Of a stretch of 64,000 nucleotides of DNA, positions 13,901 to 24,935 are shown one piece after another. Origin of the DNA: Polyodon spathula (lineage: Eukaryota > Chordata > Actinopteri > Acipenseriformes > Polyodontidae); contig NC_054548.1 of the NCBI RefSeq assembly GCF_017654505.1, forward strand, positions 28,073,796 to 28,137,795, written 5' to 3'. Position 1 is the first letter of the stretch. Each line of letters starts with the position of its first letter. Below the pieces are notes generated by a model that was not told the origin of the DNA, ran no database searches, and saw only the letters and a program-made list of their open reading frames with translations. Both the position numbers and the translations under genes were made by a program.

Positions 13901-13905
13901 TTTTT

Positions 13906-14090
13906 TTTATTAAAATCATTCTTCAAAAGTCCACTACTGATGTCCCTTCCTCATGTAATTAAAAAAACAATTAACTTGATGTAATTGTGAAGTGTTTGAG
14001 AACACAGTGCGGCACACCCCACTTGGTGGTAGTCTTTGAAGGTGGTTATTTTTGTACCAAGACACTTGAACAACCCTATTAATGACTATT

Positions 14091-14185
<95 letters not shown>

Positions 14186-14229
14186 ATATATATATATATA
14201 TATATGAGACAGACAGACAAATCTGCAGT
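13906..14229 (-). other. 3' flank / probable 3' UTR of SLITRK5 with a long TA repeat
   Basis: Immediately after the TAA stop (14230) the transcript would pass through about 110 bases of (TA)n at 14096-14205. A canonical AATAAA on the minus strand lies at 13911-13906, about 320 bases past the stop. It could be a polyadenylation signal, but other matches exist further on. The 3' end of the mRNA cannot be fixed from sequence. Confidence 0.3.
14096..14205. repeat. (TA)n microsatellite beside the SLITRK5 stop codon
   Basis: About 110 bases of nearly pure TA, broken once at 14181-14186. It lies 24 bases beyond the stop codon of SLITRK5. Confidence 0.98.
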
Positions 14230-16827
14230 TTAAAATTGGCTGAAAGTTGTCTGTTTCTCAAGAACTTCGAGGTAGTCCGGCTCAACTTGAAGTTTCGCTT
14301 TTAATTCCAGATACTCATTTCTGTTGTGTTCAACAAACACAGTACTTGGTGTTGTAGTATACAGCACAGTTTCTCGTATCCTTTCTGGATGCAAATATTG
14401 ACGCCTTACATCACAGTTTGGCGTGTAAGTATATGTAGCAGGACCGCTGTACTTATATTCAATATTGTTTCCAGGTGCTTGTTTCTCTGGCTCTAAAATA
14501 CCTCTGTAAAAATGTTCTGCATCTTGCACTGGTGAAGATTCTTCTCGCGGTTCTATGGTACTTACACTGTATGGCTGACTTATTAAACGGTTGTCTAACA
14601 CATCAGTGTTATTTCTGTAAGTAACTTTTAATTCATGTAGATCTCTGTAATCCTCAACAGAATCCCCTTCTCTTGATCGGTAAATTGGATTTTTGCACAT
14701 GTGGCCCAGTGGATGAGGGATGTATTCATACACATGCCCACCAGGAGTCTTTACTTTGGGAACTGATCTGTTGCTGTAAACACTGTACTGGAGGTTAAAA
14801 GAACTTACATCTGAATTGTTGGTGCTTGTACGGTCGCTTTGAGACTTTTTTCGTTTCTTCATTACTACCACAAAAAGTCCTGCAGCTACAAAGACTGACA
14901 TGATGAAAATCAATAGAAGGCTTAGAATTAAAACAGACAATGGTACAGAACTTGGTGGTGTACTATACTTAATAGATGTTTCTGTTGTGGTGGTTCTTTC
15001 TGGAACTAGTTCTGCAGAAGGAGGAGGAGTTGAAACTATTATATCAGAATAATCAGGGCAAAGAAAATCTGACTTGATGGATATCATATCCTCTCCAGAC
15101 AATTTCTTTGGAGACCCACATATCACATTGTTTACAACGGTGCCTGGGTTAAGTTGTTCCAGCCAAATCTTCATGCCCACTACATCACATGTACAGTCCC
15201 AGGGATTTTCATATAAATCAATTTGTACTAGCGATCTTAGTTGATCTAACACACCACTTACTGGTAGATATGTGAAATGGTTACTCCTAAGATTAAGCCT
15301 GGCCAGTGTCAAACCTGAAAATATGTCTCCAGGTAAAGTTCTCAGAAGATTGTTATTGAGAAAAAGTAGCTGGAGATTTGGTACATATTGAAAGGTACCT
15401 GAAACAATTTCTCTTATAACATTATATTCTAAGTATAAATACTGTATATTCTGAAGGCCATAAAACATATCTGCAGTGAGTCGCTCGATTAAATTGCCAT
15501 TTAAGTAAAGCCTGCGCAAATTAGTTAAATCCCCAAAAGCCCTGTCTTGTATGACGGCTATCCGATTGTTACCAAAATGGAGTAAATCTAATCCAGTTGC
15601 GTCTATGAAGTCAGATCTAAGCACCACTGAGATGTAATTTCCTGTAAGATACATCTTTTTAGGATTGTATGGTTTCGGTTTTAAATCAGCAATGTTTTCA
15701 ATCTTTCTTTCTTGGCAGTTAACATTTAGTCCCAGGTCAGAAATTTGTAAATTGCACGTGCAGGCAGTAGGACACTCCAAAGGCACTGGGGATTTGGTCT
15801 GATAAGCAATTATTGGTCCATAATTATACGTGTCTTTTGATGGGATCCGAGACGTGGGCCGCATTCTTGGCTTGTTTGACTGACGGGTACCCTTTGTGGG
15901 TTTTGATGAAGATCTTAAAACTGCAGATGATGTAGCTGAAGCCGTCACTGCAGCAGGTGTTGTATGAAAATATCCAATAGTGCTTAAAGGTGAGTGTGGT
16001 CTCATTTCATATTCTGAAATAGCTCTTCTAGGGCAGAGTTCCTGTTTTGAAACCTCATCCAGATCTCTACCATGAAGTCGGAAAGGTGTTTCACACACAA
16101 CCTCTCCAACAAGAGCGGTGTAGGAAATGCTTTCCAGCCAAGCCTTCAAAGCAATAAGTTCACAAGAACAATTCCACAGATTCTCTTCCAGCTGTAATTC
16201 CACTACTTTGTCCATGTGTTCCAAAAGGCCTATATAGGGCAACATTTTTAGTCTGTTTCCCCTCAGGTCAAGATGGGTTAAAGGGACATATCGAAAAATG
16301 TTACTTGGTAGACTAGACAACAAATTATCATTTAAGATCAACACTTGCAGCTGATGCAGTTTGCTCCAGACATTGGGTTCAATGATGCTGATGTAGTTAT
16401 AATCAATCTGCAGATATTCCAAACTTTCAAGTCCAACAAAGGTATCATCCCTTAAAATGTCAATCTTGTTATTGTTGAGATGCAATCTCTTTAATCCTTG
16501 AAGTCCATTAAAAGCTCCCGTTTCAACTTCTTGTATATCATTGTTACCTAAATGTAAAATTATAACACCAGTATAATTGATAAAATCATTTGGAGACAGT
16601 TTTTTTAAAAGATTCCCAGTTAACAAAAGATGATACATTGAGAAATGTATTGGACTGATTTCCGAAAGTCTGACTATCCCTCTGTTTTCGCAACTCACAG
16701 TTAATATCTCATCTTTCTCTTCACAAGAACAAAGATTTTGACATATTTCTCCATAATTATCATACATCTCTATGAAAGTCAGAGATGTAACAGCCAACAC
16801 GGTGATCTGCAATATCCAGATATACAT
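14230..16827 (-). CDS. SLITRK5: SLIT and NTRK-like protein 5 (SLITRK5), complete coding sequence
   Basis: This is a single-pass synaptic adhesion protein that, in the known family, binds presynaptic receptor tyrosine phosphatases and promotes synapse formation. From the first in-frame ATG the product has 865 residues. It shows a signal peptide (about 1-20), a Cys-rich LRR N-cap (CSCEEKD, about 33-39), six LRRs (about 65-215) and an LRR C-cap (NLWNCSCEL, from about 216). A Ser/Thr/Pro-rich linker with RPTSR leads to a second N-cap (CPTACTCN, about 352-359), six more LRRs and a second C-cap (NPWDCTCD, about 541-548). A transmembrane helix lies at about 627-657, followed by KKRKK. The cytoplasmic tail carries the conserved GHVYEYIPHPLGHMCKNP and the terminal PDYLEVLEKQTTFSQF. 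The subtype call rests on close similarity to SLITRK5 along the whole length. The frame is open upstream through a GTG codon at 16848, but that stretch has no ATG, so the start is set at 16827. The tail lacks the His/Gln/Pro-rich insertions of mammals, hence a length below about 958 residues. Confidence 0.95.
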   Translation of the reverse strand: MYIWILQITVLAVTSLTFIEMYDNYGEICQNLCSCEEKDEILTVSCENRGIVRLSEISPIHFSMYHLLLTGNLLKKLSPNDFINYTGVIILHLGNNDIQEVETGAFNGLQGLKRLHLNNNKIDILRDDTFVGLESLEYLQIDYNYISIIEPNVWSKLHQLQVLILNDNLLSSLPSNIFRYVPLTHLDLRGNRLKMLPYIGLLEHMDKVVELQLEENLWNCSCELIALKAWLESISYTALVGEVVCETPFRLHGRDLDEVSKQELCPRRAISEYEMRPHSPLSTIGYFHTTPAAVTASATSSAVLRSSSKPTKGTRQSNKPRMRPTSRIPSKDTYNYGPIIAYQTKSPVPLECPTACTCNLQISDLGLNVNCQERKIENIADLKPKPYNPKKMYLTGNYISVVLRSDFIDATGLDLLHFGNNRIAVIQDRAFGDLTNLRRLYLNGNLIERLTADMFYGLQNIQYLYLEYNVIREIVSGTFQYVPNLQLLFLNNNLLRTLPGDIFSGLTLARLNLRSNHFTYLPVSGVLDQLRSLVQIDLYENPWDCTCDVVGMKIWLEQLNPGTVVNNVICGSPKKLSGEDMISIKSDFLCPDYSDIIVSTPPPSAELVPERTTTTETSIKYSTPPSSVPLSVLILSLLLIFIMSVFVAAGLFVVVMKKRKKSQSDRTSTNNSDVSSFNLQYSVYSNRSVPKVKTPGGHVYEYIPHPLGHMCKNPIYRSREGDSVEDYRDLHELKVTYRNNTDVLDNRLISQPYSVSTIEPREESSPVQDAEHFYRGILEPEKQAPGNNIEYKYSGPATYTYTPNCDVRRQYLHPERIRETVLYTTTPSTVFVEHNRNEYLELKAKLQVEPDYLEVLEKQTTFSQF

Positions 16828-16885
16828 TTTCAGCAGATGGTGGTCCACACTCAGTATAGTGCAGTTTCTGTGCGTGGTGATGTCA

Positions 16886-16897
16886 TCTAGAAAGAAA
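16886..16897 (-). promoter_or_regulatory. SLITRK5: Splice acceptor of the SLITRK5 coding exon
   Basis: Reading the minus strand, a pyrimidine-rich run (TTTTATTTTTCTTTCTAG) ends with AG at 16888-16887, and the exon would begin at 16886, 59 bases before the start codon. This fits the known SLITRK structure of a non-coding upstream exon spliced to one large coding exon. The call rests on sequence consensus only. Confidence 0.6.
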
Positions 16898-17385
16898 AAT
16901 AAAACATTGCATGTATTTTATGTTGGAGAATATTATGTCTTTAAAAAAAAATACATTTAAACAATTTTTCAGAATACATAATACAAATCTAACTGTTATT
17001 GTTTCATTAAATCACATTTAATGTTCAATTTGCATGTAGTTTTTAATGTGCAAATTATGACGAATATCTAAACCAATTGCCGTATTGTTTTGTATTACAG
17101 TTTTACACAATTCCAAAATGAATCTGAAATGAATCATTGGAAGTATATACCACAAATACAGCATTGCCTATGCTTTTCAGTGCAATACTATAGTTCCAAA
17201 ACACTAAGCCGTTTCACTTTTTATTTAAATATGTTTATTTATACCCCAAAAAACCCCAAAATACAACATAGACTTAGATGGGTAATTATCACAAATTGAA
17301 TTCAGATTGCAATGATAACTGTACAATTTCCATACAGAGAACACCAATTCTGTCTAGAGATATTGTTCGCGTATTACGAATATAC

Positions 17386-17420
<35 letters not shown>

Positions 17421-18118
17421 CCGGTGTACTGCAACAGTGGTTTAATATTTAGTAATCTGTGACAGCGATATGCAGGTACAACCGTGCACAGAAGAAACGA
17501 CAGAATCATTACTGTCTTACAAGATCCAAGTCAAGACAAGATCAATGATGAACGATACGTTCACAAACATATTGCATGGTTTTTGCTTTACTCACCCCTT
17601 ATTTCAAGCACTTGCAAATATTAAAATACATCATTTATTTCTATCTATATCTAACATCACGCTTACTCCCAAAAGCTTGCAAAAACAGCCAGGTACAAGT
17701 AGTGAGATCAGGATCCGTATCATAAACACTGTTGATCCCCAATGTTACAGACGTTGGAGGTGCTGATTAAGACAACGATGACTGTCAGAGTTCTTCATCC
17801 TTCAGGCTAAAGGGCACCTTAGTTGATTAAAAGCACAAGCGAATGACCTAAGTAATTGATTTAATACCCAAATTCTATCTCAAGGAAAACAAATCCGATT
17901 TTCTTGCATTTGTCTATTCGCCACACTTGAATTGGAAGGACCTATTGATACAGGCTTTTTAAAAGTACCGTCATTGTGGGTACAAATTGTTTTTTGTAAA
18001 CTGGTTGCATTTTCCCCTCTGCAGCCAGGATGCCCGATTCCAAACTGGTGCTCTAAAAACGGAGAAATGCAACACAGAGCTCCCACACGTTTTCTCTAGG
18101 AAAATAATTCCAGGAATC

Positions 18119-18149
<31 letters not shown>

Positions 18150-18738
18150 CTATATATATGGAGTTATAGATAGCTATATATATATATATATATATTACCA
18201 GTGGGTAATTAAAAACTTGTGCAATCATAATCATTTTTTGTTTTGTTGTAATGTAACTAAAAAGTGAGTACAAAAGGAAATATGCTCGACAAAGCTGGAG
18301 ATATTGTATGCAATAAAAATGTGACATACAAATAAGTACTTTAACCAATATTATATCTATTGCGTTTTTTTTTTCTCTTTTTTTTGAACGAAAAACATTA
18401 CATTATTTCAATGTACCAATACCAAAAACTAAATGATCAAAACTAACGTTTATGTTAAAGTGTCATATATAACTGAGGAAATATGGTCAAGACCATTTCA
18501 ATTTTTTGCTTGATAATGACATTTAAATTATGCATGCTCCCCCTAGTTTAATCGTTTCAATGCGTTCAATGTTTAAACTATGAGTGAAGGAATTGCCATT
18601 TTTCAGTAGTTCGAGCGCCCGGTAACCGCACTACATTTGCCAGGTTTCAGTACCACAGACAGAAAACACCAAGGTTTCGATATGACAAAATAAAAATAAA
18701 ACACAAAACACAGCTAGTTAATTAAATGAGGGTTGCTT
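16898..18738. other. Probable 5' UTR intron of SLITRK5
   Basis: No coding region is supported here. The stretch is AT-rich, with a poly(T) run at about 17390-17418 and interrupted TA repeats at 18120-18195. Short open frames in it show no family resemblance. If the donor and acceptor calls are right, this is the intron immediately before the SLITRK5 coding exon. Confidence 0.35.
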
Positions 18739-18740
18739 AC

Positions 18741-18850
18741 CCGGTTGGGCTTCCAGGAGGCCACAACATTGCAAAAACAAAGGATTTTATTTTCTCCAAA
18801 TGATCAGACTCAGCTACGAAGGTTTCGTCTGCTCGACTGTAAAATCCTTA
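18741..18850 (-). other. SLITRK5: Candidate SLITRK5 5' untranslated exon (3' boundary only)
   Basis: On the minus strand a consensus splice donor, CCGG|GTAAGC, has its GT at 18740-18739. It lies about 1.85 kb upstream of the acceptor at 16887. Together they would define a 1.85 kb intron in the 5' UTR of SLITRK5. The 5' limit of the exon is not visible and the end coordinate given is arbitrary. The alternative is a chance match to the donor consensus. Confidence 0.3.
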
Positions 18851-19225
18851 AAGTACAGCTTCTGAGGTTTTAGCTCTGTATACTGAGGCAAGGACTGCAC
18901 TAAACTGCATCATTGACGTGGGCAACGTGACGGTCAACCCCACAAAAGCAGTTTGCAATGTTTCTCTGAAAAGAACCAGCGTCCCTGTGGCGATTGCTTG
19001 CAAAGAATACAGAGAGTTCGTTTTTAAAGGACTATGCCTCATCAACCATACCAAAATATTTTGCGGTGACAGTCTATTCATTTTAAAACGGTATTATTAG
19101 GATACAAAACAATGCAACCCCCAGTATCTTGCGAGTGGTATGGCTGGTATTGCTCTACCCAAACTGTCTGCTTATTCTTTCTTGTCCTTTTCAGGCAACT
19201 GCTGGCTGCACAGACGGACAAACAG
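18851..19225. other. Upstream region of SLITRK5, no recognisable gene
   Basis: Short frames occur on both strands but none has family motifs. Promoter or 5' UTR sequence of SLITRK5 may lie here; I see no decisive core-promoter element. Confidence 0.3.
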
Positions 19226-19229
19226 ACAG

Positions 19230-19233
19230 ACAG

Positions 19234-19294
<61 letters not shown>

Positions 19295-19298
19295 ATGA

Positions 19299-19333
<35 letters not shown>
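19230..19333. repeat. (CA)n microsatellite followed by a poly(A) tract
   Basis: About 28 CA units, then a short spacer, then an A run of about 30 bases (19303-19333). Confidence 0.97.
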
Positions 19334-19336
<3 letters not shown>

Positions 19337-19619
19337 CAAATATGTATTATTAAGGTACTTGTAGAATAAGGTATATAGCGTAAACCTTTAAAATACTTCG
19401 ACTTGTAAGCCAATTATATTTTTAATAAAAATGGAATTCACCTAATTCATAGTAGGATAACAAAACATCACAGCTAACGAGCTATGTGTAACGGCATTAG
19501 TATTTAGTGAAATCAATGCGGCTGTTTGCCATTAAGCTATTTTCACCAAAGTAGCTGAAAACCAAACTGCTTTTATTATTCCTGCCTGTAGATGGCACTA
19601 CAAGATGATAAAACGTACT

Positions 19620-19621
<2 letters not shown>

Positions 19622-19664
<43 letters not shown>
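19622..19664. repeat. (GT)n microsatellite
   Basis: About 21 GT units. Confidence 0.97.
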
Positions 19665-19665
<1 letters not shown>

Positions 19666-19867
19666 ATGTTTGGGATATACCATTTTAAAAGTGACTGCAC
19701 ATTAAACAAAAAATAAATGAACACCTGCTGCTTTTCATTTTCTTGGTAGTGTGCTTTCTTTTCATATCATGCGCAAGGGATGGGGGTACATTTATGATGG
19801 GGGTTAGCTTAATAGTAACAGAATATAATAATTCATTTTATAACCTTAATTTTATTAAAACATATTG

Positions 19868-19870
<3 letters not shown>

Positions 19871-19925
<55 letters not shown>

Positions 19926-19932
19926 GATCTAT
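19871..19932. repeat. (TA)n microsatellite
   Basis: Pure TA run to about 19917, then imperfect. Confidence 0.95.
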
Positions 19933-19939
19933 ATATACA

Positions 19940-21715
19940 TTTTATATATTTCTAGAGGTGTATCACATTTAGTATATGTTATTGAACATCTATAAGAAGA
20001 ACAATTAATCTGGATATATGCATAAATAAATCTGACACAAAACTGTCATATTATATAATCTCCCTTGTCTCTCAGTCTACAGAGATCATACAAAAAATGA
20101 ACTGTCAGTCATCAGTAACATTAAAAAATGATCAAAATTCTACAAAAGCAAAGTCAAGTAGACAGCTGAAGAAGGCATCTGCCAAAACATTTGTATACCT
20201 GAACTGGTTTCCTATAGTCTTACCTGTCAATAGTGAATAGTACTCTATAGGCAACAAGGACACTTTTATTGTTCAGGAGAAAAAAAAAAAAAAAAAAAAA
20301 CATAAAACTACTCTAGAGTGCTTTTGCTTATTATTTAGACCCTGTTACTTTCCTATGTAAGTAATGGCAGGTGTCATTCAGCAACTGTCTAGTGCAAGTG
20401 TAAGTCTGCCTTCAGCCTTGCTTGATCAAGTGTACCATTATGGTTATCATACAAATGGAAACAGCTCAAGGGACACGGTGTCCTTACAAAATAATACAGA
20501 CTCCCAGACACCCATTAATCATGTCATAAGTCTGTATAGGAAACTGGGAATGTGCCAGCTAGCTATACTTCTAAGCAAACACCAAAATGCCCTTTATTAT
20601 GGTGAGATATATACTGAATAATTATGTGGTAGGTAAACACGTTCATGCTAAGATTTTAAACCAATACTAATATAAAATGTTAACAAATGGTTAACAACTA
20701 GCACACAAAACCAAAGCAATGTGTTCTTGCTACTTATTATAGCAATAAGATCTAATAGTCAGAGGGTGGGTTATTGGAGTTATTTTGAACGACTGTTTTG
20801 GTATAAAAAATCTGTAGCTGTGCCCGTTTCATTTGGCAGAAAGGTAACATATAAAATTAGTGGATGATAAATGTGTATTGATGTTATTATTAGGGCTACA
20901 ACATTATAATAACTAGACATTATATTTTATTTTGCCTATATCTAACATTTTATCCTTGACTGTGGTCAGGACCCTGGATCTTGAAAACATACCTCATAAT
21001 AAATAAATAGCACATGTATAACAAACTTTATTATAAGAACTTCTACCTTAACTTGTCATTTTAGAAAAAAATAGTCAAAACACCACAAAAGCTTTTTCAG
21101 GTAAGGTAAAATTGTTTATAATTGTAAAATAATGCATGTACAACACTATAAAGGTTATACCATGACACTGGATCTTTAAGAACAGTACGGCTATTATTTT
21201 ACATTTTTCAGCACTCCCCTTTAATATGTTGCATGTCAGAATTCTAGGTATAACATTGTGAATAAATGCAATTGGCAGCGATTGTGCTACTTGCATGTTA
21301 TAAATGCTTAGTTAATACATATTGAACATTTGATGCTGAAAAATCTGCTTAATTTCATTAGCTTACAAGCACTAAAACAGTAATGAAAATGACTGAACAG
21401 TTTTTCTTGGTTTCTCAGGACATCTTAACTGTCTTAAAAAAAAAAGCCTCTTCACTTCCAGATGGCCTTATTTGGGTCGGTCACTTACAGACCTAAGTTG
21501 CATTAAAAATATTATAATATCCTAATGGAAAGAAATGCTGTTTCTTTGACCATTTCGGACCCTATAGAACTGCTGATATTACAGTTTGGTGCAGTTTGAA
21601 TGGTGTCGAAGATTGGACACCATTATATGAGAGTGGAGATTCTATGGGGCTAAATACTTCTCCAAAACTGAAGGAGGCAGCGTCTGTGAAAAGTTCAGTT
21701 TTTAATTAATATATA
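19940..21715. other. No recognisable gene; non-coding DNA
   Basis: There is one poly(A) run at 20280-20300. Open frames are short and carry no family motif. Confidence 0.45.
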
Positions 21716-21837
<122 letters not shown>

Positions 21838-22189
21838 CCAAGAGATGGCATTGGGAAGGGTGAATAGGCATAATCGTAAAAGCATCAGTGATATCAGCCT
21901 TTGTTAACTATGCTCACATCACTGCAATTTTAATGAAGTGAGTAGCATCATCATATTTTGATAAAGTTCTGAGGGAGCTGTTCTTTGGGGATTGAACATT
22001 TGATGCTTGACACCGAGCCCCTCCAAGGGGATGTCAGATCCAATTAAAAAAAACAAGAAAATGAAAAAATCAATGATAGGGGATCCAGTTAACTTTGTCA
22101 TGTCATTTATAATCATTCTAAAAATGTACATGCCCCCTCCCCACTAATTATTGTTTTTCCTAGTTTAAATAAACCTTAATAGTTCATTC

Positions 22190-22460
22190 ATTTAAACCCT
22201 GAGATTAGTTTGGTTGAGTTTAGTTGGACTCTCTCTAGGGCCACAATGTCCATTTGGTAATAGGGTGACCAGAAATGATGACAGTATTCTAGATGTGGTC
22301 TCACCAGTGCATTATACAACCTCCTCATAACCTCATTCGATTCAATACACATTTGACTGTGTACCAAATCGTTCTGTTTACCTTTTTAATGCTTCCCCAC
22401 TCTGTCTGTTTGCTGACAGTGATGAGCCTGATATAACCCCAAGGTACAGTAAGACAAGTC
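22190..22460 (-). mobile_element. LINE fragment, CR1/L2 type, minus strand
   Basis: Read on the minus strand, the segment encodes remnants of the C-terminal part of a CR1/L2 reverse transcriptase. The visible landmarks correspond to the 'labelled as first or second expansion, clinical... ' type block seen in the better-preserved copy at 51.7-52.1 kb: an ILSSFLVTLLP-like region and a block preceding RVQRRA. It is heavily decayed, with no open frame, and limits are approximate. Confidence 0.35.
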
Positions 22461-22739
22461 ATTTTAAAATGCTCACCTCTTTAAGGGAGAAACATTTTTT
22501 AAATGTTTATATTTAAAATCAATTATTAGGCAAGCCACTGTCATTCAACTTTGGACACAATATCGAAAAGTTTTATGATTTAGTTTTTTTAAGTTAAAAA
22601 TAGATGCAGTTGCCAAGGTTAAAAATACAGAATGGTTTCAAATTGCAATGCCTTGCATATTAATTTGTTAATATTGAATTTAATTATATCAGTATATATA
22701 TCAGACAATTTCATTGTCCATTATCAGCGGCAACATGGA

Positions 22740-23197
22740 GAGCGGTTGCATGGTGCAGAAACTAAACTTAAACCTACAAAAATAAATAAATAAATAAATA
22801 AATCTGAGCTAAACCAAGTGTGTTTTAAGTGTTGCAAGATCCAGGACTTGCTTCAGCGAGTAAGTACGCTAGAAATGGAGCTGCATGAAATTCATGAAAG
22901 GCCCATCTTGCTCATTTGGTTGCTAGTAGCTTATTGTTGTTGTTAGTCCAGCATTCATAATGATCTAGACAAGATTCAGAACTGGGCAGACACATGGCAA
23001 ATAACATTTAATAAAGAAAAGTGTAAGGTACTGCACGCAGGCAATAAACATGTGCATTATAAATATCATATGGGAGATACTGAAATCGCAGGAGAAATCT
23101 ATGAAAAAGATCTAGAAATTTATGTTCACTGAGAAATGTCTTCATCTAGACAATGTGACGAAGCTATAAAAAAAGGCCAACAAGATGTTTGGATATA
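22740..23197 (+). mobile_element. L2-like LINE, 5' segment of a copy split by a Tc1 insertion
   Basis: The translated plus strand shows CFKCCKIQDLLQRVSTLEM (about 22820-22880), resembling a LINE ORF1 Cys/coiled-coil segment. Reverse-transcriptase text follows: IQNWADTWQITFNKEKCKVLH (about 22970-23030), then GDTEIAGEIYEKDLEIYV. The second block is the conserved region downstream of the catalytic motif in L2 elements. The LINE is cut at 23197 by a Tc1 transposon and resumes at 24722. A (AAAT)n tract lies at 22780-22803. Confidence 0.6.
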
Positions 23198-24719
23198 CAG
23201 TGGCTCTCAAAAGTATTCACCCCCCCTTTTCCACATTTTATTGTGTTACAACAAGGAATCAAAATTGATTTAATTAGGAGTTTTTGCCACTGATCAACAC
23301 AAAAAAAGTCCATAATGTTAAAGTGAAAAATAAAATCTACAAATTGCTCTAAATGAATTACAAATACAAAATGGAAAATAATTGATTGCATAAGTATTCA
23401 ATCCTTGAGTCAATATTTGGTAGAGGCACCTTTGGCAACAATTATATCCATGAGTCTATTTGGATAAGTCTCTACTAGCTTTGCATATCTGGACACTGCA
23501 ATTTTTGCCCATTCTTCTTTGCAAAATTGCTCAAGCTCCTTCAAGTTGGATAGGGACCTTTGATAAACAGCAATTTTCAACTATTTCTACATATTCTCAA
23601 TTGGATTGAGGTCCAGGCTTTGACTGGGCCACTTCAGGACATTGAACTTTTTGTTTTTAAGCTACTCCAGTGTGGCATTGGCTTTATGTTTGGGGTCATT
23701 GTCCTGATGGAAGATAAATCTTCTGCCAGGTCTCTTGCAGACTTCAGTATATTTTCCTACATGATTTCTCTGTACTTTGCATTTTGCCCTCTATCTTCAC
23801 AAGCTTTCCAGGCCCTGATGCAGAGAAGCATCCCCATAGCATGATGCTGCCACCACCATGCTTCACGGTAGGGATGGTGTTCTCAGAATGATGTGCGGTG
23901 TTAGGCTTGCACCAAACATAACGTTTAGCATTGAGGCTCTATTTTGGTCTCATCAGACCATAGAATCTTCTTCCACTTGGTCTCAGTGTCTCCCACATGC
24001 CTTCTGGCAAACTCTCAATGAGATTTGATGTGAGTTTTTTCAACAATGGCTTTTTTTTTTTGCCACTCTTCCATAAAGGCCAGTTTTGTGAAGCACCCGG
24101 GTTATTGTTGCCATATGCACAGTGTCTCCCAGCTCAGCAGTGGAAGACTGTAACTGCTTTAGAGTTGCCATAGGCCTCTTGGTGGCTCCCTGACTAGTGT
24201 CCTTCTCACCCAGATACTCTGTTTTTGAGGATGGACTGTTCTAGATAGATTTACAGTTGTGCCATATTCTCTCCTTTTCTTAATAGTGGACTTTACTGTG
24301 CTCTGGGGGATATTCAATGCCTTGGAAATGCTCTTAATCCTACCCCTGATTGGTGTTTTTGAATAACCTTATTCCGGATTTGCTTTGAATGTTCCTTCAT
24401 CTTCATGATGTAGTTTTTGTTAGGAAATGTACTACCCAACTCCATTCAACTAATTATGTGACTTCTAAAGACAATTGGTTGCACCAGAGCTCATTTAGGT
24501 GTGTCTTAGCAAAGGAGGTGAATACTTATGCAATCAATTATTTTCTGTTTTATATTTGTAATTAATTTAGAACAATTTGTAGATTTTATTTTTCACTTTG
24601 ACATTATGAACTTTTTTGTGTGTTGATCAGTGGCAAAAACTCCTAATTAAATCAATTTTGATTCTATGTTGTAAAATGTGGAAAAGTCCAAGGGGGGAGA
24701 ATACTCTTCAGAGCCACTG
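23198..24719 (-). mobile_element. Tc1-like transposon, both ends present, transposase dead
   Basis: The element is 1522 bp and lies between TA dinucleotides (23196-23197 and 24720-24721), the Tc1 target signature. Its inverted terminal repeats are about 200 bp long and begin CAGTGGCTCT at each end. The minus strand encodes remnants of a Tc1 transposase; the best landmark is the block reading [13 protein letters not shown] at about 23875-23837. Multiple frameshifts and stops prevent expression. It is inserted in an L2-like LINE. Confidence 0.85.
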
Positions 24720-24721
24720 TA

Positions 24722-24935
24722 TAATGAAAAGTTTTTAATTTAAGTAAAGGAAAGTAATGTTAAAACTGTACAATGCATTAGTAAGAGCTAATCTAGAATA
24801 CTGTTTTCAGTTCTGGACACCTTGCTACAAAAAGGATATTGCTGCTCTAGAAAGAGTGCAAAGAAGAGCGACCAGAATTATTCTGGATTTAAAAGGCATG
24901 TCATATGCAGAAAGGCTAAAAGAAAAGAATTGAAA
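24722..24935 (+). mobile_element. L2-like LINE, 3' segment after the Tc1 insertion
   Basis: This continues the LINE interrupted at 23197. In shifted frames it encodes remnants parallel to the copy at 51.7 kb: an alignable 'KLYNALVR..LEYC..W' stretch and the RVQRRATRI block (about 24855-24885). Frames are broken. The match breaks off about 24930. Confidence 0.55.

Noticed and set aside
14079..14285. Open frame of Ile-Tyr repeats near the SLITRK5 stop
   Set aside because: It is a translation of the TA microsatellite plus an antisense-frame shadow of the SLITRK5 end.
19112..19353. Overlapping open frames around 19.1-19.35 kb with His/Thr or Cys/Val runs
   Set aside because: They are translations of CA repeats and poly(A), with no coding evidence.
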